Shown here: positions 17,485 through 29,404 of the stretch, in pieces | Position numbering within the stretch: position 1 is the first letter of the stretch | Layout: the number at the start of each line of letters is the position of its first letter | NCBI RefSeq assembly: GCF_030068455.1 | Contig: NZ_JAQOSQ010000001.1 | Span: 372,001 to 436,000, forward strand | DNA: 64,000 bases | Direction: 5' to 3' | Origin: Roseofilum casamattae BLCC-M143 | GTDB lineage: Bacteria > Cyanobacteriota > Cyanobacteriia > Cyanobacteriales > Desertifilaceae | Notes under the pieces: generated by a model | Database searches by the model: none | What the model was told of the DNA's origin: nothing | The model's input: the letters and a program-made list of their open reading frames with translations, nothing else | Made by a program: the position numbers and the translations under genes

Positions 17485-19314
17485 TTGATATCACCCTTGG
17501 GATCGATTTTGCAAAACCGCTATCGCCTCGTGCAGCAACTGGGACAAGGCGGGTTTGGCTGTACTTATCTGGCAGAAGATTTAGCGCGGTTTAACGAACT
17601 CTGCGCCATCAAAGAATTAATTCCCAATACCCAGAATGGGCAAGGGTTAGCCAAAGCACGAGAACTCTTCGAGCGCGAAGCCGCCATTCTTTATCGGCTC
17701 CAGCATTTACAGATTCCGCGATTCCAAGCCAATTTCGAGCAGGACGGGCGGTTATTTCTGGTTCAGGATTATGTTGAAGGAAAATCCTATCAAACCTTGC
17801 TTGAGGAGCGGCAAAGTCAGGGATGGGCATTTTCTGAGGATGAGGTGAAGCGCCTGCTCAAACAGATTTTACCAGTGTTGGGCTATCTGCACGCCCAAGG
17901 AACTATTCATCGCGATATTGCTCCGGATAATATTATGTGGCGGCAGGAAGATGGATTGCCGGTGTTGATTGACTTTGGCGTTGGCAAAACCATCGCGACT
18001 CAATTGTATCTAGGATCTGCCGAGCAAGGCGCAGTGGCCACCACCGTGGGCAAAATCGGCTATGCTCCCCGAGAACAGATGCAAGGAGGTTTGGTTTACC
18101 CCAACAGCGACTTATACGCTTTGGGAGTAACGGCGCTAGTCTTGCTGACGGGCAAAAGTCCAGGACAACTGCTGGATTTGGAGACCTTGAGGTGGACGAT
18201 TCCGTCTCCTCCCATCTCGCCACAGTTCGCCCAGAGCTTACACCGAATGGTAGCAGAAACACCGGGCGATCGCTTCCCCAGTGCCGATCGCGTCCTTGCT
18301 GCGTTGCGAGGTGCTCCCGTGGCTCCTCCTACCTCCGAACTGCCCACTCAAGCCGTCATTTCTCCAGCCAACGTGTCTTCTCCTCAACCCAACAACTCCT
18401 CCGCTTTCATCTTCCTCCTCGGCAGTATTATTGCCCTCGGTGCTGGAGTCAGCTCGTGGATGGCTGTCAATTATTTCTTTAGCTCGCAACAGGTACAAAC
18501 ACCGCCGCAAAAGGTTGTTACTCCTTCTCCTTCGGTGTCGCCTTCTCCTACTCCTATCCCCATCCCGACACCAACTCCCTCGCCTTCTCCCACTCCCCTG
18601 CAAGCGCCACAACCTCCGACGGCCCCAGCGGTTTATCGAGAAGCTTTAGCCGTAGAAGCAGGAACCACCACCATTACGGAAGGGAGCTTGCAGGCGAATG
18701 AGGTTCAGTATTACTTAATTAATGCGGAAGCTAACGATCGCTTTAGTCTCTTCATTACCGGAGATGGCGTCTTAATGACCATTTTAACCCCGGAAGGCGA
18801 ACCCATTGGCGATCGCGCTACAGATATTTCAGTTTGGGAAGGAGTTTTTCCAACTGCAGGAGAATATGCCATAGTCGTCACTCCCATTCGCGGCTTATCG
18901 GAAACCGACTACCAACTGGATATTGGACTGGAGCGGGTTACAGCATCCGTCCCCGATCTCAACCCGAACCCAACTCCCGCACCCATACTAGAGCCTACAC
19001 CAGAGGCGATCGTAAATACAGAAATCGTACAGTTTGCTCCCGGAACGACGGAACAAGAAATTAATAGTCGCACCGATGCGGGATATATTCAGCGCTATGC
19101 CCTCCGCGTTCGGCAAGGTCAACTAATGCAAGCTAAAGTAATTGAAGGAAACGTTACCCTCAATATCCGCTATCCTAGTGGAGATTTGATTGAGGAGGCG
19201 TATGAGTTAGTCTTCTGGGAAGGGGAAGCTGCCGAAGATGGGGTGTATAGTATTGATGTTATCGCAACTGAGACTGCGAGCTTTAGCTTGAATTTGAGCA
19301 TTACGGACGAATAA
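17485..19314 (+). CDS. Ser/Thr protein kinase with Pro-rich linker and PPC-like domains
   Basis: This 609-residue Hanks-type kinase has its kinase domain at about 12-275: GQGGFGCTYLAED (glycine loop), CAIKEL (Lys), HRDIAPDNIMW (catalytic loop), IDFGVGK (DFG) and a TTVGKIGYAPREQ segment. The Lys of HRDxKPxN is Ala here. Cyanobacterial kinases often vary at this site, so activity is still possible. One membrane helix lies near 308-330. A Pro/Thr/Ser-rich linker follows (about 340-380), then two extracytoplasmic domains resembling PPC-type beta domains. The frame starts at TTG 17485 (MISPLGSILQNRYRL). The substrate is unknown. The outer part suggests sensing outside the membrane. Confidence 0.88.
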   Translation: MISPLGSILQNRYRLVQQLGQGGFGCTYLAEDLARFNELCAIKELIPNTQNGQGLAKARELFEREAAILYRLQHLQIPRFQANFEQDGRLFLVQDYVEGKSYQTLLEERQSQGWAFSEDEVKRLLKQILPVLGYLHAQGTIHRDIAPDNIMWRQEDGLPVLIDFGVGKTIATQLYLGSAEQGAVATTVGKIGYAPREQMQGGLVYPNSDLYALGVTALVLLTGKSPGQLLDLETLRWTIPSPPISPQFAQSLHRMVAETPGDRFPSADRVLAALRGAPVAPPTSELPTQAVISPANVSSPQPNNSSAFIFLLGSIIALGAGVSSWMAVNYFFSSQQVQTPPQKVVTPSPSVSPSPTPIPIPTPTPSPSPTPLQAPQPPTAPAVYREALAVEAGTTTITEGSLQANEVQYYLINAEANDRFSLFITGDGVLMTILTPEGEPIGDRATDISVWEGVFPTAGEYAIVVTPIRGLSETDYQLDIGLERVTASVPDLNPNPTPAPILEPTPEAIVNTEIVQFAPGTTEQEINSRTDAGYIQRYALRVRQGQLMQAKVIEGNVTLNIRYPSGDLIEEAYELVFWEGEAAEDGVYSIDVIATETASFSLNLSITDE

Positions 19315-19334
19315 TCGCGGATTATTGAGATTGA

Positions 19335-20378
19335 ATGGGAATTAGGGAAAGGCTGAATACATTGAGGAATATTGGTTTAATTCTCCTGATTTCGCTAGGA
19401 CTGACGGAGGTCTTATTCCGCTGTTATAATTTTTTCCAACCGAGCTTTATTTTTCACGATAGTTCCTATAATCGGTTTCGCGGACAACCCCGAGCACCGG
19501 AATATGATTTTCGCTTAAATTCTCAGGGGTTTAAAGATGTTGAGTTCAAACCCGAGAAAGATCCGGAGGTGAAGCGGATTTTGGGATTGGGAGACTCGTT
19601 TGCTTATGGAGTTGTGCCCTATGAATATAACTACTATACTCGCTTGGAAGAAAAGCTGAGACAGCGCGATCGCAATCTGGAAATTATTAATATGGGCATT
19701 CCAAATCTGGCACCCAAAGATTATTTGGCGCTGCTGGTTGCCGAAGGTTTACCCCTGAAACCGGATAAAGCGATCGTTAGTTTTTTTATTGGGAACGATT
19801 TAGAAAATTCGCAGCGCAGCATTTGGTCTTATTCTTATGCCATCTCGTTTCTCAAGTTTTTACTCGATCTGAGAAATAGTTATGAAGGTACAATTATTCA
19901 TGGCGGTTTGGAATATCAGGACGAGCTACCCACCTTGAGCGACGAACGGTTCTTGCAAATGCAGGTGAGTCGCAGCAAAATCTTTGCGGTGGAAAATGAG
20001 GAGATTCCAGAAAGAGTTCGGGGAGCCGTTGCTTATTTGAAAGAAATGAAGGAATTGTGCGATCGCCAAGGTATCGATCTTTTTGTCGTTCTCATTCCTG
20101 ACGAGTTACAAGTTAACCCAGAGTTGCAAGCTCGAGTGATTAATTCTCTGGAGATTCCCGTGCAACAACTCGATTTGAGTCTGCCCAATCAATATTTAGA
20201 AGAAGAACTGGTGCAAGCGGAAATTAACTTTCTCGATCTCTTGCCTTATTTTCAAGGATATTCCGAAATGAAAGTTTTATATAAACCGAATGACAGTCAT
20301 TGGAATATTGCGGGAAACGAACTGGCAGCCGAACTTATTTTCCAATACTTAGAACGAACGGCTGTAAACGAGGATTGA
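19335..20378 (+). CDS. SGNH-hydrolase-like membrane-anchored protein
   Basis: This 347-residue protein has an N-terminal membrane helix (about 10-28). An SGNH/GDSL-type fold follows: LGLGDSFAYG (block I, nucleophile Ser88), FFIGNDLEN (Asn block) and a C-terminal DSHWNIAGN carrying the Asp-x-x-His pair. Relatives include acyl-esterases and the AlgX/DltD-like modifiers of polysaccharides, and the substrate here cannot be told. It begins 20 bp after the kinase gene on the same strand, so co-transcription is likely. Confidence 0.8.
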   Translation: MGIRERLNTLRNIGLILLISLGLTEVLFRCYNFFQPSFIFHDSSYNRFRGQPRAPEYDFRLNSQGFKDVEFKPEKDPEVKRILGLGDSFAYGVVPYEYNYYTRLEEKLRQRDRNLEIINMGIPNLAPKDYLALLVAEGLPLKPDKAIVSFFIGNDLENSQRSIWSYSYAISFLKFLLDLRNSYEGTIIHGGLEYQDELPTLSDERFLQMQVSRSKIFAVENEEIPERVRGAVAYLKEMKELCDRQGIDLFVVLIPDELQVNPELQARVINSLEIPVQQLDLSLPNQYLEEELVQAEINFLDLLPYFQGYSEMKVLYKPNDSHWNIAGNELAAELIFQYLERTAVNED

Positions 20379-20624
20379 GATGGTATCATTTCTTGAATGC
20401 TAGATTTTCAATGTTTAATCGATTTGAGATTCCTGTCTGTGACCTCGCACCGGTTCGAGAAACTCGTGGGAGCAATTCTTGGATTTTAGTCTACATATAG
20501 CGTACAATTGCTCATTTGTCAATCGGCATTCACTACATCTAGAAAAAAGCGATCGCGAAATCCGAAAAATAGAGTACATTAAAAAACGATCGCGTCATCA
20601 GACTGACCATAGTACCTCATCAAG

Positions 20625-22889
20625 ATGATCCAACCAACTCTCCCCATAACAGCGACCAGCACTCATACCAGCGAGATTCAGGCGATTAAGCGCGATGGAA
20701 CCCGCGCTCCCCTCGACATCACTAAAATCCGCACGGTGGTGGGATGGGCCTGTGAGGGAACCAACGCCAATCCCATTTCTCTGGAAGCCGGACTGACAAC
20801 AAGGCTGCGCGACGGGGTGACGACGAGAGAAATTCAGGAAAATTTAATTAATTGTTCCCTAGAGCTGTGCTCTCCCGAAGAACCAGATTGGCGTTATGTG
20901 GCCGGACGGTTACATATCTGGAATTTATGGAAAGAGACCTTAGTTTCGCGCGGCTATCGATATGGAGATTATCCGAAAACCGTGGCGCGCAAAGTAGCGG
21001 CTGACGAATATGACGAACGTATTTTAACTTATACTCCAGACGAGTTAGTCATTGCCAATAGTTGGATTAATCCAGATTGGGATGCCGATTACGATTACGC
21101 TGGAGCGGTATTGCTCACCAAGCGCTACTTACTGAAAGACGAGCTACCCCAAGAAGCTTACTTGACCTGCGCGCTGCTGCTGGCTTCCGTAGAAGATCGG
21201 GAGCATCGCTTGCAACGGGCCGAGCAATTTTACCAGGCGATCGCAAAACGGAAAATTTCCTTAGCTACTCCTATTCTGGCTAACCTGCGCGTGCCGGGAG
21301 GTTCCTTATCGAGCTGCTTCATTACCGCCATGGACGACAACCTGGAGAGCATTTACGAAACCTTAACCGATACGGCGCGCATTTCCAAGAATGGCGGCGG
21401 TGTAGGCGTAAATGTGAGTCGCATTCGCGCTACCAGTTCTTGGGTGATGGGGAAAGAGAATGCCTCTGGCGGGATAATTCCGTGGATTAAGCTACTTAAT
21501 GATACTGCGATCGCCGTCAATCAGGGAGGTCGTCGTGCCGGTGCGGTTACCGTCAGCGTCGATATCTGGCATTTAGATGTCATTGAATTCCTAGAAATGC
21601 AAACCGAAAACGGCGACCAACGACGGAAAGCTTACGATATTTTCCCGCAGTTGGTTGTCCCCGATGAGTTTATGCGCCGGGTTATTGCCAAAGAAGATTG
21701 GACATTGGTCGATCCCTATGAAGTGAAGGCGAAATTAGGCATCAATTTACCCACATTGTGGGGAGAAGAGTTCGAGCGAGCCTACCAAATTATTGAAGCC
21801 GAAATTGGTAAAACTCTGGTACTGTACAACCAAATTAATGCCAGGGAACTGTTTAAGTCCATTATGCGGACGCAAGTAGAAACCGGGATGCCGTATCTGG
21901 CATTTAAAGATACCATTAATCGCGCCAACCCCAACCAGCACGAAGGCTATATTCCAGGCGTTAATTTATGCTGCGAATCCTTTAGTAATGTTAGTCCTTC
22001 TAAGGAGGCTCATTGCTGTAATTTGAACAGTTTGAATTTAGCCAATTTGGAAGTAGAGGATCTACCCGAAATTTGTCGCATTGCCGTGCGCATGTTGGAT
22101 AACACAATCGAGTTAACTCATGCTCCCTTTGCTGCCTCTCGAGCGCATAATGATAAGTATCGCACCATTGGCGTAGGAGCAATGGGACTGGCGGATTGGA
22201 TTGCCAAAAAACAACTTTCCTACGATAGTTTGCCAGAAATTAGTCATTTCTTTGAAGAGATGGGCTATTGGTGTACGGTAGCGTCTATGGAGCTAGCAAA
22301 AGAGCGCGGAGCTTATGCGAGTTTTGCTGGAAGCGAATGGAGTAAAGGGCATTTAATTGGTGCAAAACCCGTCGAATGGTTTACCGAGAATTCCGATAAT
22401 CCAGAGCGATGGATGCAGCTTTCCGAAGATATTAAAACTCACGGAATTCGCAATTCTCATATTACCGCGATCGCACCCAACACCTCCTCCTCTCTCGTCC
22501 AAGGCTGTACCGCCAGCGTCCTGCCCGCCTATAGCCGCTTCTTCTACGATAAATGGGCAAAAGGAAGCGTTCCTATCGCTCCTCCATTTATTAGCGATCG
22601 CTTATGGTTTTATCAAGAAAATAAACACGCGAAACAGCAGAAAGTAGTTCGCGTTGTTTCTGTAATTCAACAATGGATCGATACCGGAATTTCCATGGAA
22701 CTTCTGTTTAACCTGAATGCTGGGGTTTACTTTCCTGACGAACCCGAGAAAACCCTAAAAGCGAAAGATATTTTTGACACCTTGGTCATGGCTTGGCAAG
22801 AACAGTGTAAAGCCGTCTATTATGTCAGAACCGTACAACGGGATGACTTCAAAGAATCGGGAAATGACTGTACCTCCTGTGCGAATTAA
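20625..22889 (+). CDS. nrdA: Class I ribonucleotide reductase large subunit (NrdA)
   Basis: This 754-residue catalytic subunit reduces ribonucleotides to deoxyribonucleotides. It has an N-terminal ATP-cone-like region (IKRDGTRAPLDITKIRT, about 20-90). The redox Cys block is PGGSLSSCFI, the active site CCESFSNVSPSKEAHCC lies in the finger-loop region, and GCTASVLPAYSRFFYDK lies near the substrate site. It ends with NDCTSCAN, the C-terminal redox pair as CxxC. It is followed 86 bp later by nrdB on the same strand. No NrdR-box pair was recognised in the 246 bp upstream. Confidence 0.95.
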   Translation: MIQPTLPITATSTHTSEIQAIKRDGTRAPLDITKIRTVVGWACEGTNANPISLEAGLTTRLRDGVTTREIQENLINCSLELCSPEEPDWRYVAGRLHIWNLWKETLVSRGYRYGDYPKTVARKVAADEYDERILTYTPDELVIANSWINPDWDADYDYAGAVLLTKRYLLKDELPQEAYLTCALLLASVEDREHRLQRAEQFYQAIAKRKISLATPILANLRVPGGSLSSCFITAMDDNLESIYETLTDTARISKNGGGVGVNVSRIRATSSWVMGKENASGGIIPWIKLLNDTAIAVNQGGRRAGAVTVSVDIWHLDVIEFLEMQTENGDQRRKAYDIFPQLVVPDEFMRRVIAKEDWTLVDPYEVKAKLGINLPTLWGEEFERAYQIIEAEIGKTLVLYNQINARELFKSIMRTQVETGMPYLAFKDTINRANPNQHEGYIPGVNLCCESFSNVSPSKEAHCCNLNSLNLANLEVEDLPEICRIAVRMLDNTIELTHAPFAASRAHNDKYRTIGVGAMGLADWIAKKQLSYDSLPEISHFFEEMGYWCTVASMELAKERGAYASFAGSEWSKGHLIGAKPVEWFTENSDNPERWMQLSEDIKTHGIRNSHITAIAPNTSSSLVQGCTASVLPAYSRFFYDKWAKGSVPIAPPFISDRLWFYQENKHAKQQKVVRVVSVIQQWIDTGISMELLFNLNAGVYFPDEPEKTLKAKDIFDTLVMAWQEQCKAVYYVRTVQRDDFKESGNDCTSCAN

Positions 22890-22975
22890 TTCTCAATTGA
22901 GAACCTCGCTGCGATCGCCTTTCAATTGGGCGATCGCATTCTTTTCTTTCCCATACATTACCTATCAATAATAAT

Positions 22976-24061
22976 ATGCCACTCGATCTTCCCGTCCGAG
23001 AAAAAAACTCATCGACCTCAGAGAAAATGGTCGTGAATCCCATCTTCAATCCTGGGGGAAATGATGACACCGCACACCGCACCATCTGGTTTGGCGAAAC
23101 CACTAATTTGATGCAGCTTAACGACGTTCGCTATCCTTGGGCGACAAATCTTTATAAAATGATGCGGGAGAATTTCTGGATTCCGGAAAAACTGGATATT
23201 ACCCAAGATGTAGTAGACTACTGGAACTTAACTCCAGCCGAACAAAAAGCGTTTGACGGAATTTTATCCTATCTCACGTTTTTAGATTCAATCCAAACTT
23301 GCAATATTCCGCACTTAAAAAGCACGATTACCGCGCCGGAAGTTAGTCTGTGTCTGGCGGAGCAAATTGCCCAAGAAGGAATGCACAATCAGTCTTATCA
23401 ATACACGATCGAGACGATTATTCCCGCCGAGCGCCGCAGCCAAGTCTACGATTTTTGGCGGACGGATAACATCCTGAAAGAACGCTGTACGTTTGTTGCC
23501 AGTCTCTATCAGCAATATGTCGATAATCCGACACAAGAACACTATTTTGTTGCCTTATTGGCTGATTATCTTTTAGAAGGAATCTATTTCTACAATGGAT
23601 TTTGCTTTTTCTACAATCTAGCTTCGCGAATGTTAATGCCCGGAACTGCGGATATTATTAAATTGATTAACCGCGATGAATTATCTCACGTGCGGCTCTA
23701 TCAAAAATTAATTCCCGAAGCGCGCCAGGTGTTTCCTCATTCTATCGAACAAATTTATGAAATGTTCGATCGCGCCGTACAACAAGAATGCCAATGGACG
23801 AATCATATTATTGGCAATCAAATTCTGGGAATCACCGAAGGTAGCACGGAGCAGTATACCAAATATTTAGCCAATATTCGCTTAGGGGCGATCGGTCTGC
23901 CGCCATTGTACAAAGATCCGATTTATAAGAAAAGTCCTTATGCCCATTTAGAGCGCTTTTCCGATACGAAGAAAGAAGGACATACGAAAGCCAATTTCTT
24001 TGAAGCCGGAGTTACCAGTTATGTGATGTCTTCCGGACTCACCGGTTGGGACGAAATCTGA
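22976..24061 (+). CDS. nrdB: Class I ribonucleotide reductase small subunit (NrdB)
   Basis: The 361-residue subunit houses the diiron or manganese cofactor and the tyrosyl radical. Metal ligands visible by comparison with E. coli NrdB are Asp104 (FLDSIQ), Glu134 and His137 (QEGMHNQSY), with the radical Tyr at 141. The second Glu/His set is in DYLLEGIYFYNG and INRDELSHVRL. The protein therefore looks like a classic Tyr-radical enzyme and not a Tyr-less (class Ic) variant. It pairs with nrdA, which ends 86 bp upstream. A repeat cluster follows the gene. Confidence 0.95.
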   Translation: MPLDLPVREKNSSTSEKMVVNPIFNPGGNDDTAHRTIWFGETTNLMQLNDVRYPWATNLYKMMRENFWIPEKLDITQDVVDYWNLTPAEQKAFDGILSYLTFLDSIQTCNIPHLKSTITAPEVSLCLAEQIAQEGMHNQSYQYTIETIIPAERRSQVYDFWRTDNILKERCTFVASLYQQYVDNPTQEHYFVALLADYLLEGIYFYNGFCFFYNLASRMLMPGTADIIKLINRDELSHVRLYQKLIPEARQVFPHSIEQIYEMFDRAVQQECQWTNHIIGNQILGITEGSTEQYTKYLANIRLGAIGLPPLYKDPIYKKSPYAHLERFSDTKKEGHTKANFFEAGVTSYVMSSGLTGWDEI

Positions 24062-24102
24062 TACCAAATCCGATTACTACAGAATGTATAGTGCAAAATC
24101 TG

Positions 24103-24130
24103 GTAGGGGCGAACGGCCGTTCGCCCCTAC
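24103..24130. repeat. Perfect 28-bp palindrome
   Basis: The half-site GTAGGGGCGAACGG is followed by its exact reverse complement. It sits 42 bp after the nrdB stop and could act as a terminator stem. Palindromes of this kind are widespread in cyanobacterial intergenic DNA. Confidence 0.8.
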
Positions 24131-24137
24131 AACCACA

Positions 24138-24276
24138 GGGCAAACGCATACTCCATATTTTTCTCGATAAGAGGCTTGAATTACCATCTTGTTGAGAGAT
24201 ATCTGAGGTAAACTCAACCGCTCGATCCTTGAAGTCCCTATCCTTTCGTTGAGCAAAAATTAGTATGCGTTTGCCC
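24138..24276. mobile_element. MITE-like element, copy 1
   Basis: This is a 139-bp element bounded by exact 15-bp terminal inverted repeats, GGGCAAACGCATACT and AGTATGCGTTTGCCC. Its interior closely matches a second copy 15 bases further on, and no transposase is encoded. Frames crossing it are accidental. It is probably a non-autonomous element mobilised by a transposase encoded elsewhere. Confidence 0.8.
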
Positions 24277-24290
24277 TGACTAGAAACCCA

Positions 24291-24430
24291 GGGCAAACGC
24301 ATACTCCATATTTTTCTCGATAAGAGGCTTGGATTGCCGTTGTGTTGAAAGGTATCTGAAGTTAAATTCAACAGCTCGATCCTTGAAATCTCGATCCTTT
24401 CGTTGAGCGAAAATTAGTATGCGTTTGCCC
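24291..24430. mobile_element. MITE-like element, copy 2 (same orientation as copy 1)
   Basis: This 140-bp copy has the same exact 15-bp terminal inverted repeats as copy 1 and the same orientation. The two are separated by 14 bp (24277-24290). The interior differs from copy 1 at scattered positions, including compensated changes that keep stems such as AAACTCAACCGC versus AAATTCAACAGC. A double-palindrome repeat follows it directly. Confidence 0.8.
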
Positions 24431-24435
24431 TAACC

Positions 24436-24499
24436 AGAAACCGGGTTTCTGCAAGAGACTCTATCTCAATTTTGAGAGCGAACGAGAAACCCGGTTTCT
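24436..24499. repeat. Double palindrome repeat (AGAAACCGGGTTTCT type), copy 2
   Basis: The arms are AGAAACCGGGTTTCT (24436-24450) and AGAAACCCGGTTTCT (24485-24499), with a 34-bp centre unlike that of copy 1. It lies in the convergent space between nrdB and the sugar kinase, 12 bp from the latter's stop, which fits a bidirectional terminator role. Confidence 0.75.
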
Positions 24500-24511
24500 G
24501 TTATCGCCAGG

Positions 24512-25519
24512 TTAACTTCCCATGACGCGAGCCATATCCGCAACCGGAGCTTTCTCCAACCGAGGGCCTTGGATCTGCACGATCGCCGATCCTAAATAAT
24601 TCCCCCAGCGAGCGGCTTGCACCGTGCTATACCCATTAGTGAGACCGTAGAGTACGCCACCCGCAAAGGCATCGCCAGCGCCAACCGTATCCAGAGGTTT
24701 CACCGGAAACCCTTCGACTGCGGTTACGGTTTTCTGGTTGACGACCAAACAGCCGTTATCGCTATCGGTAATAAAGGCTAAATCTACCATCTCTCCCAGT
24801 TTCTGCGCGCATTCGTCTAAGGAGTCGATCTGCAAAAACTGGCGGACTTCATCGGCATTGCAAAAGAGCAGATCGCAATAGTCAGTCACCACGCGCTGAA
24901 AATCATCGCGGAAGCTATTGAGCAAGAACGGATCGGAAAGAGTAAACGACACCTTGACGCCATGACGTTTGGACTGCTCCATGGTCTCAATACTTGCCGC
25001 TTGCGGATCGGGAGCCGTCCACAAGTATCCTTCGACATAACTGTATTGGCACTGTTTCAGTTGCTCTACATTAATATCGCTGGGTGCAAGAGTACCGGAT
25101 ATCGACAGATTCGTACACATGGTACGTTCCGCATCTGGAGTGGTTAAAACCACGCAAGTTCCAGTGGGACCATCGGTTGCAGACGCGGGAGGAACATCAA
25201 AACCAACCCCGACGTCCTGCATGTCTTGCCGGTAAAAGACTCCGTTTTCATCGTCGGAGACTTTACCGGTATAGAAGGCACTACCGCCACTTTGAGCGAT
25301 CGCAATTATTGTATTTGCTGCCGAGCCTCCCGATCGCAGTTTCAGCGAAGCGCGATCGAGTTGACTGAGAATGCGTCCTTGCACCTCAGCATCAACGAGG
25401 GTCATCACCCCGCGATCGAGCTTCTGTTCTGTAATAAATGGGTCTTCCACAAATGCCAAGATATCAACTAGGGCATTACCCACACCAAAGACACCCACAG
25501 GGCGAGAATTATCGGTCAT
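24512..25519 (-). CDS. PfkB-family sugar kinase, adenosine kinase type
   Basis: This 335-residue ribokinase-family enzyme has an N-terminal substrate-binding part (GVGNALVDILAF), an internal GGSAANTI element (PfkB signature 1) and the C-terminal signature DTVGAGDAFAGGVLYGL with the catalytic Asp. Cyanobacterial homologues are usually annotated as adenosine kinase, which salvages adenosine to AMP, but fructose and ribose kinases share the motifs. A hairpin repeat (25532-25582) lies right before the ATG. Confidence 0.88.
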   Translation of the reverse strand: MTDNSRPVGVFGVGNALVDILAFVEDPFITEQKLDRGVMTLVDAEVQGRILSQLDRASLKLRSGGSAANTIIAIAQSGGSAFYTGKVSDDENGVFYRQDMQDVGVGFDVPPASATDGPTGTCVVLTTPDAERTMCTNLSISGTLAPSDINVEQLKQCQYSYVEGYLWTAPDPQAASIETMEQSKRHGVKVSFTLSDPFLLNSFRDDFQRVVTDYCDLLFCNADEVRQFLQIDSLDECAQKLGEMVDLAFITDSDNGCLVVNQKTVTAVEGFPVKPLDTVGAGDAFAGGVLYGLTNGYSTVQAARWGNYLGSAIVQIQGPRLEKAPVADMARVMGS

Positions 25520-25531
25520 AGTTTAATTAAT

Positions 25532-25582
25532 ACAGCGCTTAACGCTGGAGAACGGAGAACAGAGAATAGGAAACGGAGAATA
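25532..25582 (-). repeat. Dispersed hairpin repeat just upstream of a start codon (copy 2)
   Basis: On the minus strand CAGCG-TTAAG-CGCTG forms a short stem ending 12 bases before the kinase ATG (25519), preceded by repeated TTCTCC/TTCTCT runs. It shares layout and sequence with 4056-4100 and 53265-53302. Confidence 0.55.
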
Positions 25583-25598
25583 AATTGTTGTATGCCGA

Positions 25599-26192
25599 TT
25601 ATCCTTCTTGCTCCTCTTCTGCCATCTTCCGGGTAACGCGAGAAGCGAGGACGGTAACGACCAACTGTTTCGGTTCTGCCATAATCGTAATTCCTTCCGG
25701 AATATCCAAGTCTTTTACGGCTAAGAAATTACCAACCGCTAGGTCAGAAACATCCACATTAATCGATTCCGGAATGCGATCGGGAGGGCATTGCACGCGC
25801 ACTTCACTAATGGGAGAATCCAAAAGTCCGCCGGATTGTTTTACCCCGATCGCAGTTCCGACAAAGTTGAGTTTCACTAACACTTCGACTTTCTTCTGAG
25901 CGGCAATAGAGAAAAAGCTCAGATGGTAGGGAAACCCTTTCCAAGGATGGCGTTGCACTTCCCGTAACAATGCTTTTCCGTTCCAAGACAGCTCGGGAAT
26001 ATTGACATCAATCAGCGTATTATTCACCGTGGCTGCTTTCAATAAATTCTGTACGGTTTTGCTGTCTACGGTTAGAGAAATAGACTCAGCCCCTTTATGA
26101 CCGTAAAGATTGGCGGGAATTAAACCGGCACGGCGCAGCGCTCTAGCTTTACTGCCTGCTTCTCTGGGATGGCATTCGATAGTAAATTCCAT
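25599..26192 (-). CDS. rplY: 50S ribosomal protein L25 (Ctc/TL5 form)
   Basis: This 197-residue protein has the N-terminal L25 domain ([26 protein letters not shown]) that binds 5S rRNA. A C-terminal TL5-type beta domain follows (about 95-190, including [22 protein letters not shown]). This long form is usual in bacteria other than the gamma-proteobacteria. It lies downstream of purA on the same strand, with an 88-bp gap. Confidence 0.93.
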   Translation of the reverse strand: MEFTIECHPREAGSKARALRRAGLIPANLYGHKGAESISLTVDSKTVQNLLKAATVNNTLIDVNIPELSWNGKALLREVQRHPWKGFPYHLSFFSIAAQKKVEVLVKLNFVGTAIGVKQSGGLLDSPISEVRVQCPPDRIPESINVDVSDLAVGNFLAVKDLDIPEGITIMAEPKQLVVTVLASRVTRKMAEEEQEG

Positions 26193-26280
26193 AAATTTGT
26201 CTGGGATTGATTTGAGTAGGGTTGACTTTAAAAAACGAGGACAGGCCCATCTTCAGCGATCGCAATATCGCTGAAGAAAG

Positions 26281-28522
<2,242 letters not shown>

Positions 28523-28667
28523 AGGCTTCTCAGGCAACAGAATAGTGCGAACTATGCACAACTATAGCCCTGCACGAGAAGCTTAACCTTAAAACAATCT
28601 CGCGATCGAACCATCACCCTCTCAGCGCTCTGGGTGCCTCTGTGGTTCTTATCTTCTCCCAACCTGC

Positions 28668-29390
28668 CTAAACTGCCAAAAACTCCTGAATCACATCTTG
28701 ACTCAAATCTTCCGTCGGCCCCGAAGCAACAATACCGCCCTTTTGCATCGCGTAATACCAGTCAGCTTGGCGAACAAAATGCAGGTGCTGTTCCACAAGG
28801 AGAACGGAGATACCAGTCGTTTCAATAATTTTACGCACGGCATCCTCAATCTCGAGTATAATCGATGGCTGGATTCCTTCTGTGGGTTCGTCAAGTACCA
28901 GCAGTTGCGGCTTGCCCATGAGGGCGCGGGCGATCGCCAATTGTTGCTGTTGTCCGCCGCTCAAATCTCCTCCCATACGCCAGAGCATGGTTTCCAGTAC
29001 TGGAAAGAGTTCGTAAATTTCTCTCGGAATCTCTTGGGTCTTCCCGGCTCGGCCGGACTCTAATCCCAGTAACAAATTTTCTTTAACCGTAACTCGGGGA
29101 ATAATTTCGCGACCTTGAGGAACGTAACCGATGCCGAGTTTAGCACGGCGATCGGGCGAGAGTGGAGTAATTTGGTTGCCTTGCAAATAGATATGGCCGC
29201 TGCGAGGTTGCAGCACTCCCATAATGGTTTTTAAGAGTGTGGTTTTTCCCACGCCATTTCGACCAATTAAACAGACCATTTGTCCCGGACGCACGCCTAA
29301 GTCTACGTTGCGCAGAATATGGCTTTCTCCATAAAAGACATTCAGTCCCGAGACCTTCAAAACTTGTTTGTCAGTTGCGATCGCAGTCAT
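28668..29390 (-). CDS. urtE: Urea ABC transporter ATP-binding subunit UrtE
   Basis: This LivF-type ATPase is about 240 residues long: Walker A GRNGVGKTT, signature LSGGQQQQ and Walker B LLVLDEPTEGIQP. The EGIQPSII segment is typical of UrtE. UrtE works with UrtD on the UrtB/UrtC permease for urea uptake under nitrogen limitation. The start at ATG 29390 has GGAG nine bases before it. An upstream ATG at 29405 overlaps the previous gene's stop. In place of urtD, a DUF433/DUF5615 pair precedes it directly on the same strand. Confidence 0.9.
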   Translation of the reverse strand: MTAIATDKQVLKVSGLNVFYGESHILRNVDLGVRPGQMVCLIGRNGVGKTTLLKTIMGVLQPRSGHIYLQGNQITPLSPDRRAKLGIGYVPQGREIIPRVTVKENLLLGLESGRAGKTQEIPREIYELFPVLETMLWRMGGDLSGGQQQQLAIARALMGKPQLLVLDEPTEGIQPSIILEIEDAVRKIIETTGISVLLVEQHLHFVRQADWYYAMQKGGIVASGPTEDLSQDVIQEFLAV

Positions 29391-29404
29391 TAAATAATTC
29401 TCCA

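Noticed and set aside
18238-18612. Arg-rich minus-strand frame opposite the Ser/Thr kinase linker
   Set aside because: It mirrors the Pro/Thr/Ser-rich coding strand. Composition alone keeps it open.
20445-20475. GGTTCGAG-containing stretch resembling a tRNA T-arm
   Set aside because: No matching stem, anticodon arm or acceptor stem could be drawn around it. No tRNA was found elsewhere in gene-free stretches either.
24039-24371. Minus-strand 110-codon frame with repeated SLLSRKIWSMRLP segments
   Set aside because: It runs through the two MITE-like copies and the palindrome, so the repeat is explained by the tandem elements.
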